64,000 nt of DNA, taken from NCBI GenBank assembly GCA_019918135.1, contig WBZZ01003133.1, positions 87,870 to 151,869 of the forward strand, written 5' to 3'. The first letter of the stretch is position 1. Every line of letters starts with the position of its first letter. The DNA is from Paulinella micropora (lineage: Eukaryota; Cercozoa; Imbricatea; Euglyphida; Paulinellidae). The position numbers and the translations under genes are program-made. Shown here one piece after another: positions 27,675 to 37,264 of this stretch. The notes below the pieces were generated by a model. That model had not been told where the DNA came from. It made no database searches and worked only from the letters and a program-made list of their open reading frames with translations.

Positions 27675-30600
27675 ATGCCGAGCAGTGCTGAGCCCGCCCT
27701 GGACGTGATCGCCCCCAAGGCCGAAGCGGGGCTGGCTGCGGCGCTAGCCGACCTCGCCGCCCGTCTCGGCGCGTCGGCGGGGCCGGCCGCCCGGGCGACC
27801 TGTACGCTGTGCTGGGCCTACCCTTCGTGCCACCTCTGGTGGGCCGGCTCGGCCCGGGCGCTGCAAGCGGGCCTCGGAGTCTGGCAACAAGCGGGCTGGT
27901 CGGTGGCCGCGCGGGCCTGGCTGCCCTGGACGGAACGACACGCGTGGGAGGGACGCACGGAGGGGTGCTGGCTGCTACTACTGACGCGGCCCGAGCAGTG
28001 GGCGGCGTGGTACGCCCGGCCCACGCCACCGCCGGCGCCGTGCCTGGGCGACGCGCACGCGCTGCCGCAGTACGAGGAGGACGCGCTGGGAGGAGGAGAG
28101 CCGGGCTGGGCCGCGGTGTGGAGCCATGCGCTGCGGGCGAGCGCGGCGGGGGCGGCCCGCGCGCTGGTCAACTCGTGCCACCGCCGGCGCACCGCCCCTC
28201 CGTGCCTAGTGTTCGCCCTGCGGTTGGACTCGTTGGCGCTGGCAGGGCTCGGTGGCGGGCCGGAGTGGGAGCGCGCCGCGTGGTGGTGCGCCGAACACCT
28301 AGCGCGTGAGCCGGATCCGGGCCCCCCTGACGACAACGCGGACGCGGCGACCCCCCCCCCCCCCCCCCCCCGGTTGCTGCTGAACCGGCTGGCGCTCGTG
28401 CGCCGCGAGGCGCGCCGCTGGCCGGGCGGCGTCCCACCCTGGCTACCGCTGTGGCTGGCGTGGCAGGCCAGGCTGTACCAGGCTCGCCCCTGCCGGCCAG
28501 CGCCCGAGGAGCGCTGGGCGGCGTACCTCGGCGCGCTGCTCCAGGGCGTGGCGGGGCAGGACAGGGACCAGCTGCTCCGGGCGCAGGCCGCGGCGAACCA
28601 CTTGCCCGCCGAGGAGCCCGTGCCCTACACCCTGGCCGTCCTGCGCTGGCTGCGCGGCCTGGCCGCGCCGGCCGGCGGCGCCCCCGAGCCGGCGGGCCCG
28701 CCCCCGCCCGGCGGGCCGCCGCCGCCCGTCCTGGGGCCGGCCTGTGCGTGGTGGGCGGACTCGGCCCGCGGCCAGGACGGCGGCGCGGCCGCTCCCCGGT
28801 GGTGGGTGCTGCCCCCGTCCCTGGGCGGGGGGCCACGCACGCCCGCCGGCCCGCCCGCCGGCGCGCTCGTTGGCCCGCCCGCGGCACCGGACGACGACTT
28901 TGGCCGCGACTTGGACTTCCTGCTAGCGGGCTGCGCCTGGTTCCGGTCGCAGGGCCGGCCGACGCGGGCCACCGCCGACGCGTGCTGGCGGCTGGCGCTG
29001 CGGGCCCTGGCCGGCGAGGACGCTCGCTACCGCTACTGGCCTGCTTCCAACTTCCGCGGGCCGGCCGAGTGGGTGGCCCCCTGGTCCGCCGCGGGCTGGC
29101 TGCGGCCGTGCGGCGCCGCGCGCCCGGCCGGCCGGCGCGCCCGCGGGGACGACGAACCGGAGGCGGGGGAGCCCTGCGCCTGCCGCGAGTGCCGCGCGAC
29201 GGCCTGGAACGCGTACGTCGACCTGCGCGTGGCGCCCGCCCGCTTCTGGGTCCGCCTCGCCGGCGCCTACGAGTGCTGGCTGCACCGGCGCCCGGCCCCC
29301 GACGACGCCCGGCCCCCGGCCTGCCCCGCCGGCCCGACCGCCGGGCGCCCGGCCTGCTTCCGGGGAGCGGCCGAGCGCGGGCTGCTGCGCCAGTGGCTGT
29401 CTGCCTGCCGGGGGCCCCGCCCCGGGCGCGGCCTGCGTGGCGCTCGTCTGGCTGCGGGCCCTGCTGGGGGCGCACGCCGGCCGGCTGGTGCTGCACGGTG
29501 AGCGGCTGGCGCTACGCCTGCACTGCGCCCGGCCACAGTTCGAGGCCGCCCGGGGCCACGTGCTCGCGGCCCTGGCCGACCAGGGGCGGCCCCGCTCCCC
29601 CGGGCCAAGGGGCCGCGGCTGGAGGAGGGCGTCCCGACGGCGTGGGACCTGTTTGCTCGCGCCGAGGCCGAGGCGGTGGCCGCGGCGGACCGGCGGGCCC
29701 GCTCGTTGGGGAGCCCGCCGCGCGGGCCCTCGTGCAGTGGCGGTGGGCCAGGCGGCGTGAGCGGCGTGGTTGGTGGTCCGCCTGGTGGCGCGGCCTGGCG
29801 CTCGGCCGCGCCCCGGGCACCACCCTGTGCCTGCTGAACGCGCGGACGACGGGCGCGTCGTGGTGGGCGTGGCTGGCCCGGCGCCACCCGTTCGTGAGCC
29901 TCAGCGGCGCCGCGTGCGGGCTGGATCTGCCGCCGGGCGCCGCGCTGCCGGGCCTGCCGGTGCTGCTCGACCTCCAGACCGCCCGCGTCTGCGCCTGGGA
30001 GGTCGACCTCGCCGCCCAGGCCGGGGTGCGCCGCGACGGGTACGCGCCGCCGTCATCCTGGCCGCCAGGCACGGCGAGGCCGCCCGGCTGCTCCGCGGCG
30101 CCCGGGTGCTGGTGGTACTCAACGCGCAGCACACCGTGGACGGCGGCCTGCGGGCGCTGCTGCAGGAGTTCAGCTTCGCGCGCGTGCTCTGCGCCGCCCG
30201 CGCCGTGGACTGGTGCGTGCCGGCGCCGGGCTGAGTGTGGCACTACCTCCGGCGCCAGCGGGACCGCACCCCGCGCCTCGAGCCCCCGCGCGTGTGCCAG
30301 ACCCGCGCGGGCCCGGCGGCGGCCGCCGTGCTGGCCGGGCTGCGCCGGGCCCAGCGCAGCCTGGCGCGCCTCCGCCAGGGCTACTACGCCTTGTACCCGC
30401 CCGACTGGTGGCGCCAGGACGCGAGGCCGCGGCCGCCCGCCACCCTGCCCGCCGCGCACCGGCTGGCCCTGCAATCTCCTGACTGCTGGCGGGCCTCGCG
30501 CGCGCTCACGGAGCTGGCGCACCGGCGCCCACCGCCCGGCGGGCTCCTGGACGCCGAGTTCCGCTGGGCCCCGACCCCGCTGGCCTACAAGCACTCGCTG

Positions 30601-30895
30601 CGCGAGATCGGCAAGCTGTCCGGCCTCGGCGGCGAAGTGCGGCTAGTGTGTGGCACCTGTGTGCTATGGATCCTGCGCGCCGCGGACTGGCCCCCCCCCC
30701 GAGCAGGCGCCCGAGCCGGCGCCCGGGCCAGAGCCGGGAGCCGAGCACTCGCTAGTCGTCTGTTACGCCAGGGCGGGCGAGCCGGGCGTGAGCTGGTGGC
30801 CCGCCGAGGACGTGCCCGCCGCCGAGGGCCAGCTGCCGCGCAGCCTGCGCCGCCGGACCGACGGCGGCGTCTGCGTCGTGTGGCGAACGGCCTAG
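27675..30895 (+). pseudogene. very large unidentified protein (about 1,070 codons), several frameshifts
   Basis: ATG 27675 opens a 608-codon frame rich in Trp, Ala and Arg (WSVAARAWLPWTERHAWEG, AAWWCAEHLA). Near 29415 the protein-like reading moves to another frame (VALVWLRALLGAHAGRLVLH). It then changes near 29600, 29690 and 30045, meets a TGA at 30232-30234, and continues to a stop at 30895 after one more shift near 30690. Protein-like composition (LLDLQTARVCAWEVDLAAQA, ARVLVVLNAQHTVDGGLRAL) persists throughout, so this is one gene. No catalytic motif or membrane segment is evident. Long antisense frames are Arg/Pro/Gly shadows. Confidence 0.55.
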
Positions 30896-31174
30896 CCGGG
30901 GGGGGGGGGGGGCATCCCCCCTCCCCCCCCCCCTTGGGGTGGCAGGGGGGGGACGCCACTCCCCCCCCCCCCCCGGACCAGGCAGAGGGGGCAGAGAAGG
31001 GGGTGCCCCCTCCCCCAGACCCCCAGGCCGAATCTTTCCTGCCACCCCAGGGGGGAAGGGTGCCGCCCCCCAGACCAGGCAGAGGGGGAAGGAAGGGGGT
31101 GCCCCCTCCCCAGCCCTGTGCGTGGGGAGGGGGGTCCTTTTTCCCCCAACCGTCCGCCGACCAGCGTCCCCGGG
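30896..31174. other. intergenic poly-C/poly-G block
   Basis: Repeated blocks of GGGGG and CCCCC of 8-14 bases alternate with a recurring unit containing CCAGACCAGGCAGAGGGGGA (seen near 30975 and 31070). No gene. Strong potential for G-quadruplex formation on both strands. Confidence 0.6.
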
Positions 31175-31812
31175 ATGGAAACCGAACACGGGCCGCCGGG
31201 CCGCCAGGCCGAAGCCGAGCCCGTGTGTCTGCTCAAGGGCTGGTCCGTACACCTGCGGCGGGCGGACAAGTCATGCTGTGCCTGGAAAGGGCCCCCCCGG
31301 GGGGGCCGGAGCGCCCCGCGGCCGAACGCCACTGGGCCGTGCTGCCCAATACCTCCGTCCGCCCGGATCGGGCGCACGAGGTGGTCGCGCTGCTGGACTC
31401 GTTGTGCGCGTGTGAGGAGGGGGACAGTGTGCCGCCGGGCCGGCCTGCCTCCCCCGGGCTGCTCGACTACAGCCTGAGCGTAGCCAGCCACTCGCAGCGG
31501 CCGCCGGCGCCCGCGGTCGCGTACCACTTTGCGCTGGACGGCGAACACAAGCAACAGCCAGCCGGATCCGACTGCTCGGTCAGGGACCTCCGGTTCCGGC
31601 GCGCCACGTCCGCCCGGTACAAGTCGCTCCGCGCGTGGCTCATTGACGAGAGAGAGTGGGCGCTGCCGTTGGCACCGCTGCCGCTGCGCGTCGTGGTCGC
31701 GGCCGACCACAGCGCCACTGCGCCCGCCACGGTGCTAGTCAGGCACCAGCGGCAGGTCCTGCAGGCCGATCGCGTGCCACTGCTCGCGGCCCCGGCCGAG
31801 CCTGACGCCTAA
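31175..31812 (+). pseudogene. unidentified protein, one frameshift
   Basis: A start at ATG 31175 reads METEHGPPGRQAEAEPVCLL. The frame shifts within a C run near 31285, and the rest is open to TAA at 31812 (HWAVLPNTSVRPDRAHEVVA, LRVVVAADHSATAPATVLVR). About 210 residues, globular, basic C-terminal half, no recognised motif. It ends convergently with the minus-strand gene at 31883. Confidence 0.5.
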
Positions 31813-31848
31813 GCACCGCTCCCCCTGCACCAGCAGAGTCAGTATGCC

Positions 31849-31897
31849 TTTAATTAAAATCACCAGCCGAGTCAGTGGGCTTTTAATTAAAATCAGA
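31849..31897. terminator. paired TTTAATTAAAATC elements between convergent genes
   Basis: The sequence CTTTAATTAAAATCA occurs twice about 30 bases apart, each preceded by GAGTCAGT. AATTAAA can act as a variant poly(A) signal and TTTAATT reads similarly on the other strand, so the pair may end transcripts from both sides (stops at 31812 plus and 31883 minus). Confidence 0.4.
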
Positions 31898-32875
31898 CAG
31901 CAGGCCCGCGCTCACCGTCTGAGCCGACCAGGGCCCACTTCGGAGCCCGCCGCCCAAAGTCTCCGTCGGTCTGGGTTCTTCCTCCGGGTCACTGTCCGTA
32001 TCTCTCTCGTAGTCATCGTCCGCACCTTCTTTTTCTCGCCGGCGGGGCCTGCCTTCTGTCTTGCGGTCAGAGTACAACGACACGCTCAGTACCCCAGTCT
32101 CCCAGCAGGCCAGGCTATCCTGAAAGTACCGTCTAAAGATGTTCTCAGTGACTTGCGGTTCGCGGCGCAGGGGGCGGCCACGGGCCTTCCACTCACGCTG
32201 GAAGAGCTCACGGGCTGCAAGCAGATTGACGATCCTGTGCAAGCGATCTTGCCGCTGCCAACCTTCTAATGCGTTGACCCCGCGCTTAGCCTCCTCCCCC
32301 CCCTCATCTGTGCTAGCAGGGGGAGAGGCAGTCTCCGCGGTTGTCGCGCCTGTCCGCCCGCCTGCCGTGTCCACCCCTCTGCTTGCTGTGCGCCCCGCCG
32401 TTGCCGTGCGTGCCCCTCCGCCCGCCGAGCGCCCCGCCGTTGCCGTGTCCGCCCCCCCGCTGGCTGGGCGCCCCGCTGCTGTCGTGCGTGCCCCTCCGCC
32501 CGCCGAGCGCGCCGCCGTTGCCGTGTCCTCCTCTTTGCTTGCTGTGCGCCCCGCCGTTGCCGTGTCCTCCTCTCTGCTTGCTGAGCGCTCTGTCTCTGCC
32601 TTCTCCGCCTTCGCTCCCCCAGTCTTACACAGTAGCTGGTCCTCGGCTTCGGCAGCCGGGGCTTTCCACCAGGGCAGCGCCGCCCGGATCGCGAGCACTA
32701 CCTCGGAGGGCTCCAGCAGACAGGCCAGCGCGACCAGCCCCCCCCACAAGAGGTCCACGTCCAGGGGAGCGGGCGAGCCGTACCGCACCAGGCGCAGGAA
32801 CTTGTGCCTGAGCGCGTCGCCCAGCTGCCCCCACCAGAGGGAACGCTCACCACCCGCCGAGCCCAGCAAAAGCAA
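31883..32875 (-). CDS. unidentified protein with internal Thr/Ala/Gly/Arg repeats
   Basis: A 330-residue intact frame. An N-terminal globular part (FLRLVRYGSPAPLDVDLLWG, AIRAALPWW) is followed by about six imperfect units like DTATAGRTASKEE and GGGARTATAGR (roughly 42-45 bp each, 32300-32600). A second globular part (WQRQDRLHRIVNLLAARELF, FRRYFQDSLACWETGVLSVS) and an acidic tail follow. It is the last gene before a convergent end. The same strand and close spacing (33 bases) to the 1,360-residue gene upstream suggest linked expression. Confidence 0.6.
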   Translation of the reverse strand: MLLLGSAGGERSLWWGQLGDALRHKFLRLVRYGSPAPLDVDLLWGGLVALACLLEPSEVVLAIRAALPWWKAPAAEAEDQLLCKTGGAKAEKAETERSASREEDTATAGRTASKEEDTATAARSAGGGARTTAAGRPASGGADTATAGRSAGGGARTATAGRTASRGVDTAGGRTGATTAETASPPASTDEGGEEAKRGVNALEGWQRQDRLHRIVNLLAARELFQREWKARGRPLRREPQVTENIFRRYFQDSLACWETGVLSVSLYSDRKTEGRPRRREKEGADDDYERDTDSDPEEEPRPTETLGGGLRSGPWSAQTVSAGLLSDFN

Positions 32876-32908
32876 AGAGTGGATCCTTTGGCGGAGTTTC
32901 TCGCGCTG

Positions 32909-35900
32909 TCAGTCCTTTTCGTCTTGGTCGTCGTTTGGCACTGAGCAGGCTGTGAACAGGCCGAACAGGTAGGCTGCGAGGGCGGCGCTGTTTTGGTCGG
33001 GGCACAGGTGCAGGTCCCCGGCGCCGGACAGCGCGTCGCCCAGCCACCGCACGAATTCCCAGTCGGCCTTAAAGCCCGCGGCAGTACAGACGTGGGCATG
33101 GCAGTACGAGACTAGGTCCGTGCGGTCCGGGCGTGTGTTGGTTAAGAGACGGGGGTAACGTAGGCTTAGGCGTGCCTGCGTCTGGTCCTGGTCAGGCTGC
33201 TCCCGCGCCTTCTCCTCCTCCTCCCGCCGCTTGCGCTCCTCCTGCTGCAGCTCGGCCAGCCGCTGCTTCAGCTGCTTGGCCACCTCCCCCCCCACCTGCG
33301 CCTCCGCCTTCTTCTTAGCCTCCTCCAGTTGGTCTTTCATCGCACCCCCCACTCCGTCGATCACTTCCTTCCCCAGGCGCTTGGCCACCAACTCCGCCAG
33401 TCGGTCGACCGCCTCTTTCGTCGGTTCCTCGGCGTCCGGCTGGTCTGCCACCTTCTCCTCCCTTTGCGCCTCTAGCTCTGCCTGCTCCCGCTGCTGCTGC
33501 TCCAGCTGCTGTCGCTGCTGCTGCTCCAGCTGCTGCCGCTGCTGTTCCAGCTGCTGCTGGTCCAGCTGCCGCTTCTGCTCCAGCTGCTGCTGCTGCTCCA
33601 GCTGCTGCCGCTTCTGCTGCTCCAGCTGCCGCTGCTGCTCCAGCTGCCGCTGCTGCTCCAGCTGCTGCTGCTGCTCCAGCTGCTGCCGCTGCTGCTGCTC
33701 CTGCTGCTCCAGCTGCTGCCGCTGCTGCTGCTCCAGCTGCTGCTGCTGTTCCCGCTGCTGCTGCTCCAGCTGCCGCTGCTGCTCCAGCTGTCTCTTCTGT
33801 TCCAGCTGCTGCTGCTCCAGCTGCCGCTGCTGCTCCAGCTGCCGCTTCTGCTCCAGCTGCCTCTTCTGCTCCAGCTGCTGCTCCAGCTGCCGCTGCTGCT
33901 CCAGCTGCTGCCGCTGCTGCTGCTCCAGCTGCTGCCGCTGCTGTTCCAGCTGCTGCTGGTCCAGCTGCCGCTGCTGCTCCAGCTGCTGCCGCTGCTGTTC
34001 CAGCTGCTGCTGGTCCAGCTGCTGCTGGTCCAGCTGCCGCTGCTGCTCCAGCTGCCGCTGCTGCTCCAGCTGCTGCTCTAGCTGCCGCTGCTGCTCCAGC
34101 TGCAGCCGCCCTGCCACCATCACTCGTGCCTTCTGCGCAGCCTCCGCGTCCTGCGCTCGCTTGGCCTCCTGCCGCAGCAGCTGTTCGGCTTGCACCGCCG
34201 CATTCAGAGCAGCTGCCTTGGTCTTCACGACAGGCATAATCGGGCTTGGCAGCAGTGAATTCAGCAGATTGGACTTGGCTTTTTTCCACACAGTGGCTTT
34301 TCCTTTCGCGAGTGTTGGAGATGGCTTGAACTTTTCTATCGCCGACCGCAGCGTGCACAGGTACTCGTTCCAGCGTTTTTGATCGAGTGCCTCTTTTACC
34401 TCACCCCCACTATCTCGGCGGTAGCCACACTGGTACATTAGTTGTTTCGTGTACTCTTTGGCCTCCTTTGCCAAAGCACTGAAGCTTAGGGGAGGGGAGA
34501 ACCCGTTCGAAACCTTTTGGTCTGACAGTAAATGTACGGTCTGAACCACTGCACGCTGTTCCTTTAAAGCAGTGAGTAGTCTAGTCACTAGTTTTTTCTG
34601 CTGAGTCATCGTCAGCAAAGTGAAGACAGTAATCAGCCAGTAGATGGGCTGCAGAGCATGTCCAAGTGTGCCCGCGCCAGCAAGCTCACATACCTCCAAC
34701 TTCCCTCTTGGTGGTACCATAAAGCAGCCTTCGCTGAGAGGGCGCAGTCGCACGCCTGTAGCTGTTGCTCCTGGCAAGTCGACCTGCCTCCCGAACACTA
34801 GCGCCCGCACCTTCCTTTCCCAGACTGTATCTTTCTGCGGCAGCTCGCTAATGCTCAGCAGGGCCAAGACGGAGATCACTTCTCCGTCCCATTTGTCGAT
34901 CACGTCAAGCAGTCGTTGGCCCAGCCGACGGACCTGTACTACAAAAGCCTCTGCCGAGTTCAGGGCCGACTTTGTGTCGGTCGCTTTGTCGGTTGCCGCC
35001 ACAACCGCCAGCAGGCGGCCGGCCGTCGTCCCCGAGGGATTGGCCACCGTCCCCGAGGGATCGGCTACCGTCCCCGAGGGATCGGCACCCGTCCCCGAGG
35101 GATTGGCCACCGTCCCCAAGGGATTGGCCGCCGTCCCCGAGGGATTGGCCGCCGTCCCCGAGGGATCGGCCACCGTCCCCGAGGGATCGGCCACCGTCCC
35201 CGAGGGATTGGCCGCCGTCCCCGAGGGATTGGCCGCCGTCCCCGAGGGATCGGCACCCGTCCCCGAGGGATTGGCCACCGTCCCCGAGGGATCGGCTACC
35301 GTCCCCGAGGGATCGGCCACCGTCCCCGAGGGATCGGCCACCGTCCCCGAGGGATTGGCCACCGTCCCCGAGGGATTGGCCGCCGTCCCCGAGGGATCGG
35401 CACCCGTCCCCGAGGGATTGGCCACCGTCCCCGAGGGATCGGCTACCGTCCCCGAGGGATTGGCCACCGTCCCCGAGGGATTGGCCACCGTCCCCGAGGG
35501 ATTGGCCGCCGTCCCCGAGGGACTGGCCACCGTCCCCGAGGGATTGGCCGCCGTCCCCGAGGGATTGGCCACCGTCCCCGAGGGACTGGCCACCGTCCCC
35601 GAGGGACTGGACACCATCCCCGAGGGATTGGCCACCGTCCCCGAGGGATTGGCCGCCGCCGCCGCCGACTTTGTGTCGGTCGCTGCGACGGCTGCCACTA
35701 CAACCGCCGGCGCGAGACCGGTTTCCACTGCCAGGGGGTTAGCCATGCTCGCCGCCGGCTTCGCGGTGGTCGTCGTGCTGGTCGCCGCCGCCGCCGGCTT
35801 CGAGGTGGTCGTCGTGCTGGTCGTCGCCGCCGCCGGCTTCGAGGTGGTCGTCGTGCTGGTCGTCGCCGCCGCCGCCTGCTCGGTCGCGCTCGCAGGGGAG

Positions 35901-36991
35901 GAACCTGTCCCCCCCGGAACCGTGGGGGCCGCGCTTGACACTGTTTGCGACTCTTGCAGCAGCGTGAGCACTCTGGCCAGGTTGGATCCGCTGACCCGCC
36001 GCAGGTGATCCTCGTTGGCAGGCGCCAAGGGTCCTCGTGGACGTTTCGTCCGCAGCCAAGCCAGCAGCGGCGCCCGCAGAGCGTTCGCCGCAGCCTTAGC
36101 CTTTCCCTTGAAGGGATGAGAAAACACCTTTTCCAAGTCCTTGGAAACCTTTGCGGGGGCCACCTTGGCATCGTCGAGAGCATCCCGGAGGAGGGACCCG
36201 ACGTCGGTATCCGTGTAGGTGGGGGGCACGGCATCTGACACAGGCACAGCCGGGGCGACCGCGTCGTCCGGGCCGGGCGCCTTACTGTCGGGGCTACTCC
36301 TGGTGCTCCGGGTACGCGAGGCAGTCGAGTCTAGGGGGGTCGCCAACGTGGCCTCTGCTTCCCTCGCCCCCGACGGATTCGAACCCGGCGATGGGCTAAG
36401 GTCCACTACCCCGCCGCCGGGTTTCCCGGCCGCGGCCCCTCTCCGGTACGCCTCTTTCTCCTCTTCATCCTCCTCTTCGTCCTCCTCTTCGTCCTCCTCT
36501 TCGTCCTCCTCTTCGTCGTCTTCTAACCCGGGAGTCTCCCCGTCCGCAGGGGCCGCGCTTGACACTGTTTGCGACTCTTGCAACAGCTCGAACACCTTTC
36601 CCAGGTTGGATCTGCTGACCTGCCGCAGGTGATCCTCGTTGGCAGGCGCCAAGGGTCCTCGTGGACGTTTCGTCCGCAGCCAAGCCAGCAGCAGCGGCCG
36701 CAGAGCCCCCGCCGCAGCCTTAACATTCCCTTTTTCGAAGGGCTGAGAAAACACCTTTTCTAAGCCCTTGGGAACCTTTTCTTCTGCCACCTTGGCATCC
36801 TTGAGAGCCTCCCCAAGGGACTTGACGTCGGCCTCTGTGTAGGTGGGGGGCACTGCATCTGACACAGGCACAGCCGGGACGGCCACGTCGTCCGGGTCGG
36901 GCGCCGCACTCTTCTTCGTGCTACCCCTGGTGCCCCGGGTACGCGGGCCGGTCCCCGACGCGTCCGAAGCCTGCATCTTCTTGGGCGGCAT
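32909..36991 (-). CDS. 1,360-residue repeat-rich protein, probably structural
   Basis: The start is placed at ATG 36991 (MPPKKMQASD). The frame is open further upstream but that part is poly-Pro low complexity. Order: module 1 (about 36560-36880) and a second copy (35935-36240), each containing LLAWLRTKRPRGPLAPANED; an acidic Asp/Glu run between them; a Thr/Lys/Pro triplicate; about 30 copies of a 7-residue NPSGTVA repeat; a globular middle (LLDVIDKWDGEVISVLALLS, LQPIYWLITVFTLLTMTQQK); a long Gln/Leu/Glu/Arg coiled-coil-like tract; and a globular C-terminus with several Cys/His. It is intact despite its length, unlike most genes here. No enzyme motif. A scaffold or tegument-like role is only a guess. 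Confidence 0.7.
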   Translation of the reverse strand: MPPKKMQASDASGTGPRTRGTRGSTKKSAAPDPDDVAVPAVPVSDAVPPTYTEADVKSLGEALKDAKVAEEKVPKGLEKVFSQPFEKGNVKAAAGALRPLLLAWLRTKRPRGPLAPANEDHLRQVSRSNLGKVFELLQESQTVSSAAPADGETPGLEDDEEEDEEEDEEEDEEEDEEEKEAYRRGAAAGKPGGGVVDLSPSPGSNPSGAREAEATLATPLDSTASRTRSTRSSPDSKAPGPDDAVAPAVPVSDAVPPTYTDTDVGSLLRDALDDAKVAPAKVSKDLEKVFSHPFKGKAKAAANALRAPLLAWLRTKRPRGPLAPANEDHLRRVSGSNLARVLTLLQESQTVSSAAPTVPGGTGSSPASATEQAAAATTSTTTTSKPAAATTSTTTTSKPAAAATSTTTTAKPAASMANPLAVETGLAPAVVVAAVAATDTKSAAAAANPSGTVANPSGMVSSPSGTVASPSGTVANPSGTAANPSGTVASPSGTAANPSGTVANPSGTVANPSGTVADPSGTVANPSGTGADPSGTAANPSGTVANPSGTVADPSGTVADPSGTVADPSGTVANPSGTGADPSGTAANPSGTAANPSGTVADPSGTVADPSGTAANPSGTAANPLGTVANPSGTGADPSGTVADPSGTVANPSGTTAGRLLAVVAATDKATDTKSALNSAEAFVVQVRRLGQRLLDVIDKWDGEVISVLALLSISELPQKDTVWERKVRALVFGRQVDLPGATATGVRLRPLSEGCFMVPPRGKLEVCELAGAGTLGHALQPIYWLITVFTLLTMTQQKKLVTRLLTALKEQRAVVQTVHLLSDQKVSNGFSPPLSFSALAKEAKEYTKQLMYQCGYRRDSGGEVKEALDQKRWNEYLCTLRSAIEKFKPSPTLAKGKATVWKKAKSNLLNSLLPSPIMPVVKTKAAALNAAVQAEQLLRQEAKRAQDAEAAQKARVMVAGRLQLEQQRQLEQQLEQQRQLEQQRQLDQQQLDQQQLEQQRQQLEQQRQLDQQQLEQQRQQLEQQQRQQLEQQRQLEQQLEQKRQLEQKRQLEQQRQLEQQQLEQKRQLEQQRQLEQQQREQQQQLEQQQRQQLEQQEQQQRQQLEQQQQLEQQRQLEQQRQLEQQKRQQLEQQQQLEQKRQLDQQQLEQQRQQLEQQQRQQLEQQQREQAELEAQREEKVADQPDAEEPTKEAVDRLAELVAKRLGKEVIDGVGGAMKDQLEEAKKKAEAQVGGEVAKQLKQRLAELQQEERKRREEEEKAREQPDQDQTQARLSLRYPRLLTNTRPDRTDLVSYCHAHVCTAAGFKADWEFVRWLGDALSGAGDLHLCPDQNSAALAAYLFGLFTACSVPNDDQDEKD
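33480..34110 (-). repeat. Gln/Leu-rich (CAG/CTG) repeat tract within the 1,360-residue gene
   Basis: Imperfect repeats of LEQQRQ, LEQQQ and QLEQKRQ encoded by CTG/CAG-rich 6-18 bp units fill about 600 bases. The spacing of Leu suggests a long helical coiled coil rather than a pure polyQ run. Confidence 0.85.
35025..35655 (-). repeat. 21-bp tandem repeat, about 30 copies
   Basis: The plus-strand unit is GTCCCCGAGGGATTGGCCAC plus one base, repeated about 30 times with few variants (GATTG/GATCG, CCACC/CCGCC/CACCC). On the coding minus strand it encodes N/D-P-S-G-T-V/A-A. The length is a multiple of three, so all frames stay open, which explains the overlapping open frames here. Confidence 0.92.
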
Positions 36992-37264
36992 CCACTGAAT
37001 CGGGCGCGCGCGTCCTTGCGAATTCCAGCGTGTTTGTGTATAAAACACGAAGCTAGGCGCACTCTCTTTTCCGTCCCTCTGTCGGGGGCAGCAGTGGCGG
37101 AGGTGAAAGGAGACGGGGAGAGGGGGGGGGGCATGGGAGGGAAGGGGCAGGGAGAGAGGGGAGACCACGGGGGGGGGGGGGAAGAGTGTTCTCCTCCCCG
37201 CGCTCCCCACCTACGCCCCCCCCCCCCCCCCCACGCCCCCCTCTGCGCCTCCCCTCTTCCTGCC
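36992..37264. other. intergenic boundary region: TATA-like site, poly-G and poly-C runs
   Basis: Between the start of the 1,360-residue gene and the AT-rich virus lie a GTGTATAAAACACG sequence (37034-37047, near-symmetric TATA-like), purine-rich sequence with runs of 9-13 G, and a C run of about 17 at 37216-37232. The composition switches abruptly to AT-rich at about 37264. Confidence 0.5.

Noticed and set aside
27818..30594. Long minus-strand open frames opposite the 27675-30895 gene (for example 28168-29496 and 29512-30594)
   Set aside because: Composition is Arg/Pro/Gly/Ala throughout with no folded-protein pattern, as expected for the antisense of very GC-rich code. The plus strand reads protein-like across the frames.
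33231..36008. Plus-strand Cys/Ser-rich and Pro/Glu/Gly-rich frames opposite the 1,360-residue gene, and an Ala-rich alternative minus frame
   Set aside because: They are created by 21-bp and CAG/CTG repeats whose unit length is a multiple of three, which keeps all frames open.
21544..37264. Identification of the GC-rich block as a herpesvirus relative
   Set aside because: High GC and repeat-rich large proteins are suggestive, but no terminase, polymerase, capsid or glycoprotein motif of that order is visible.
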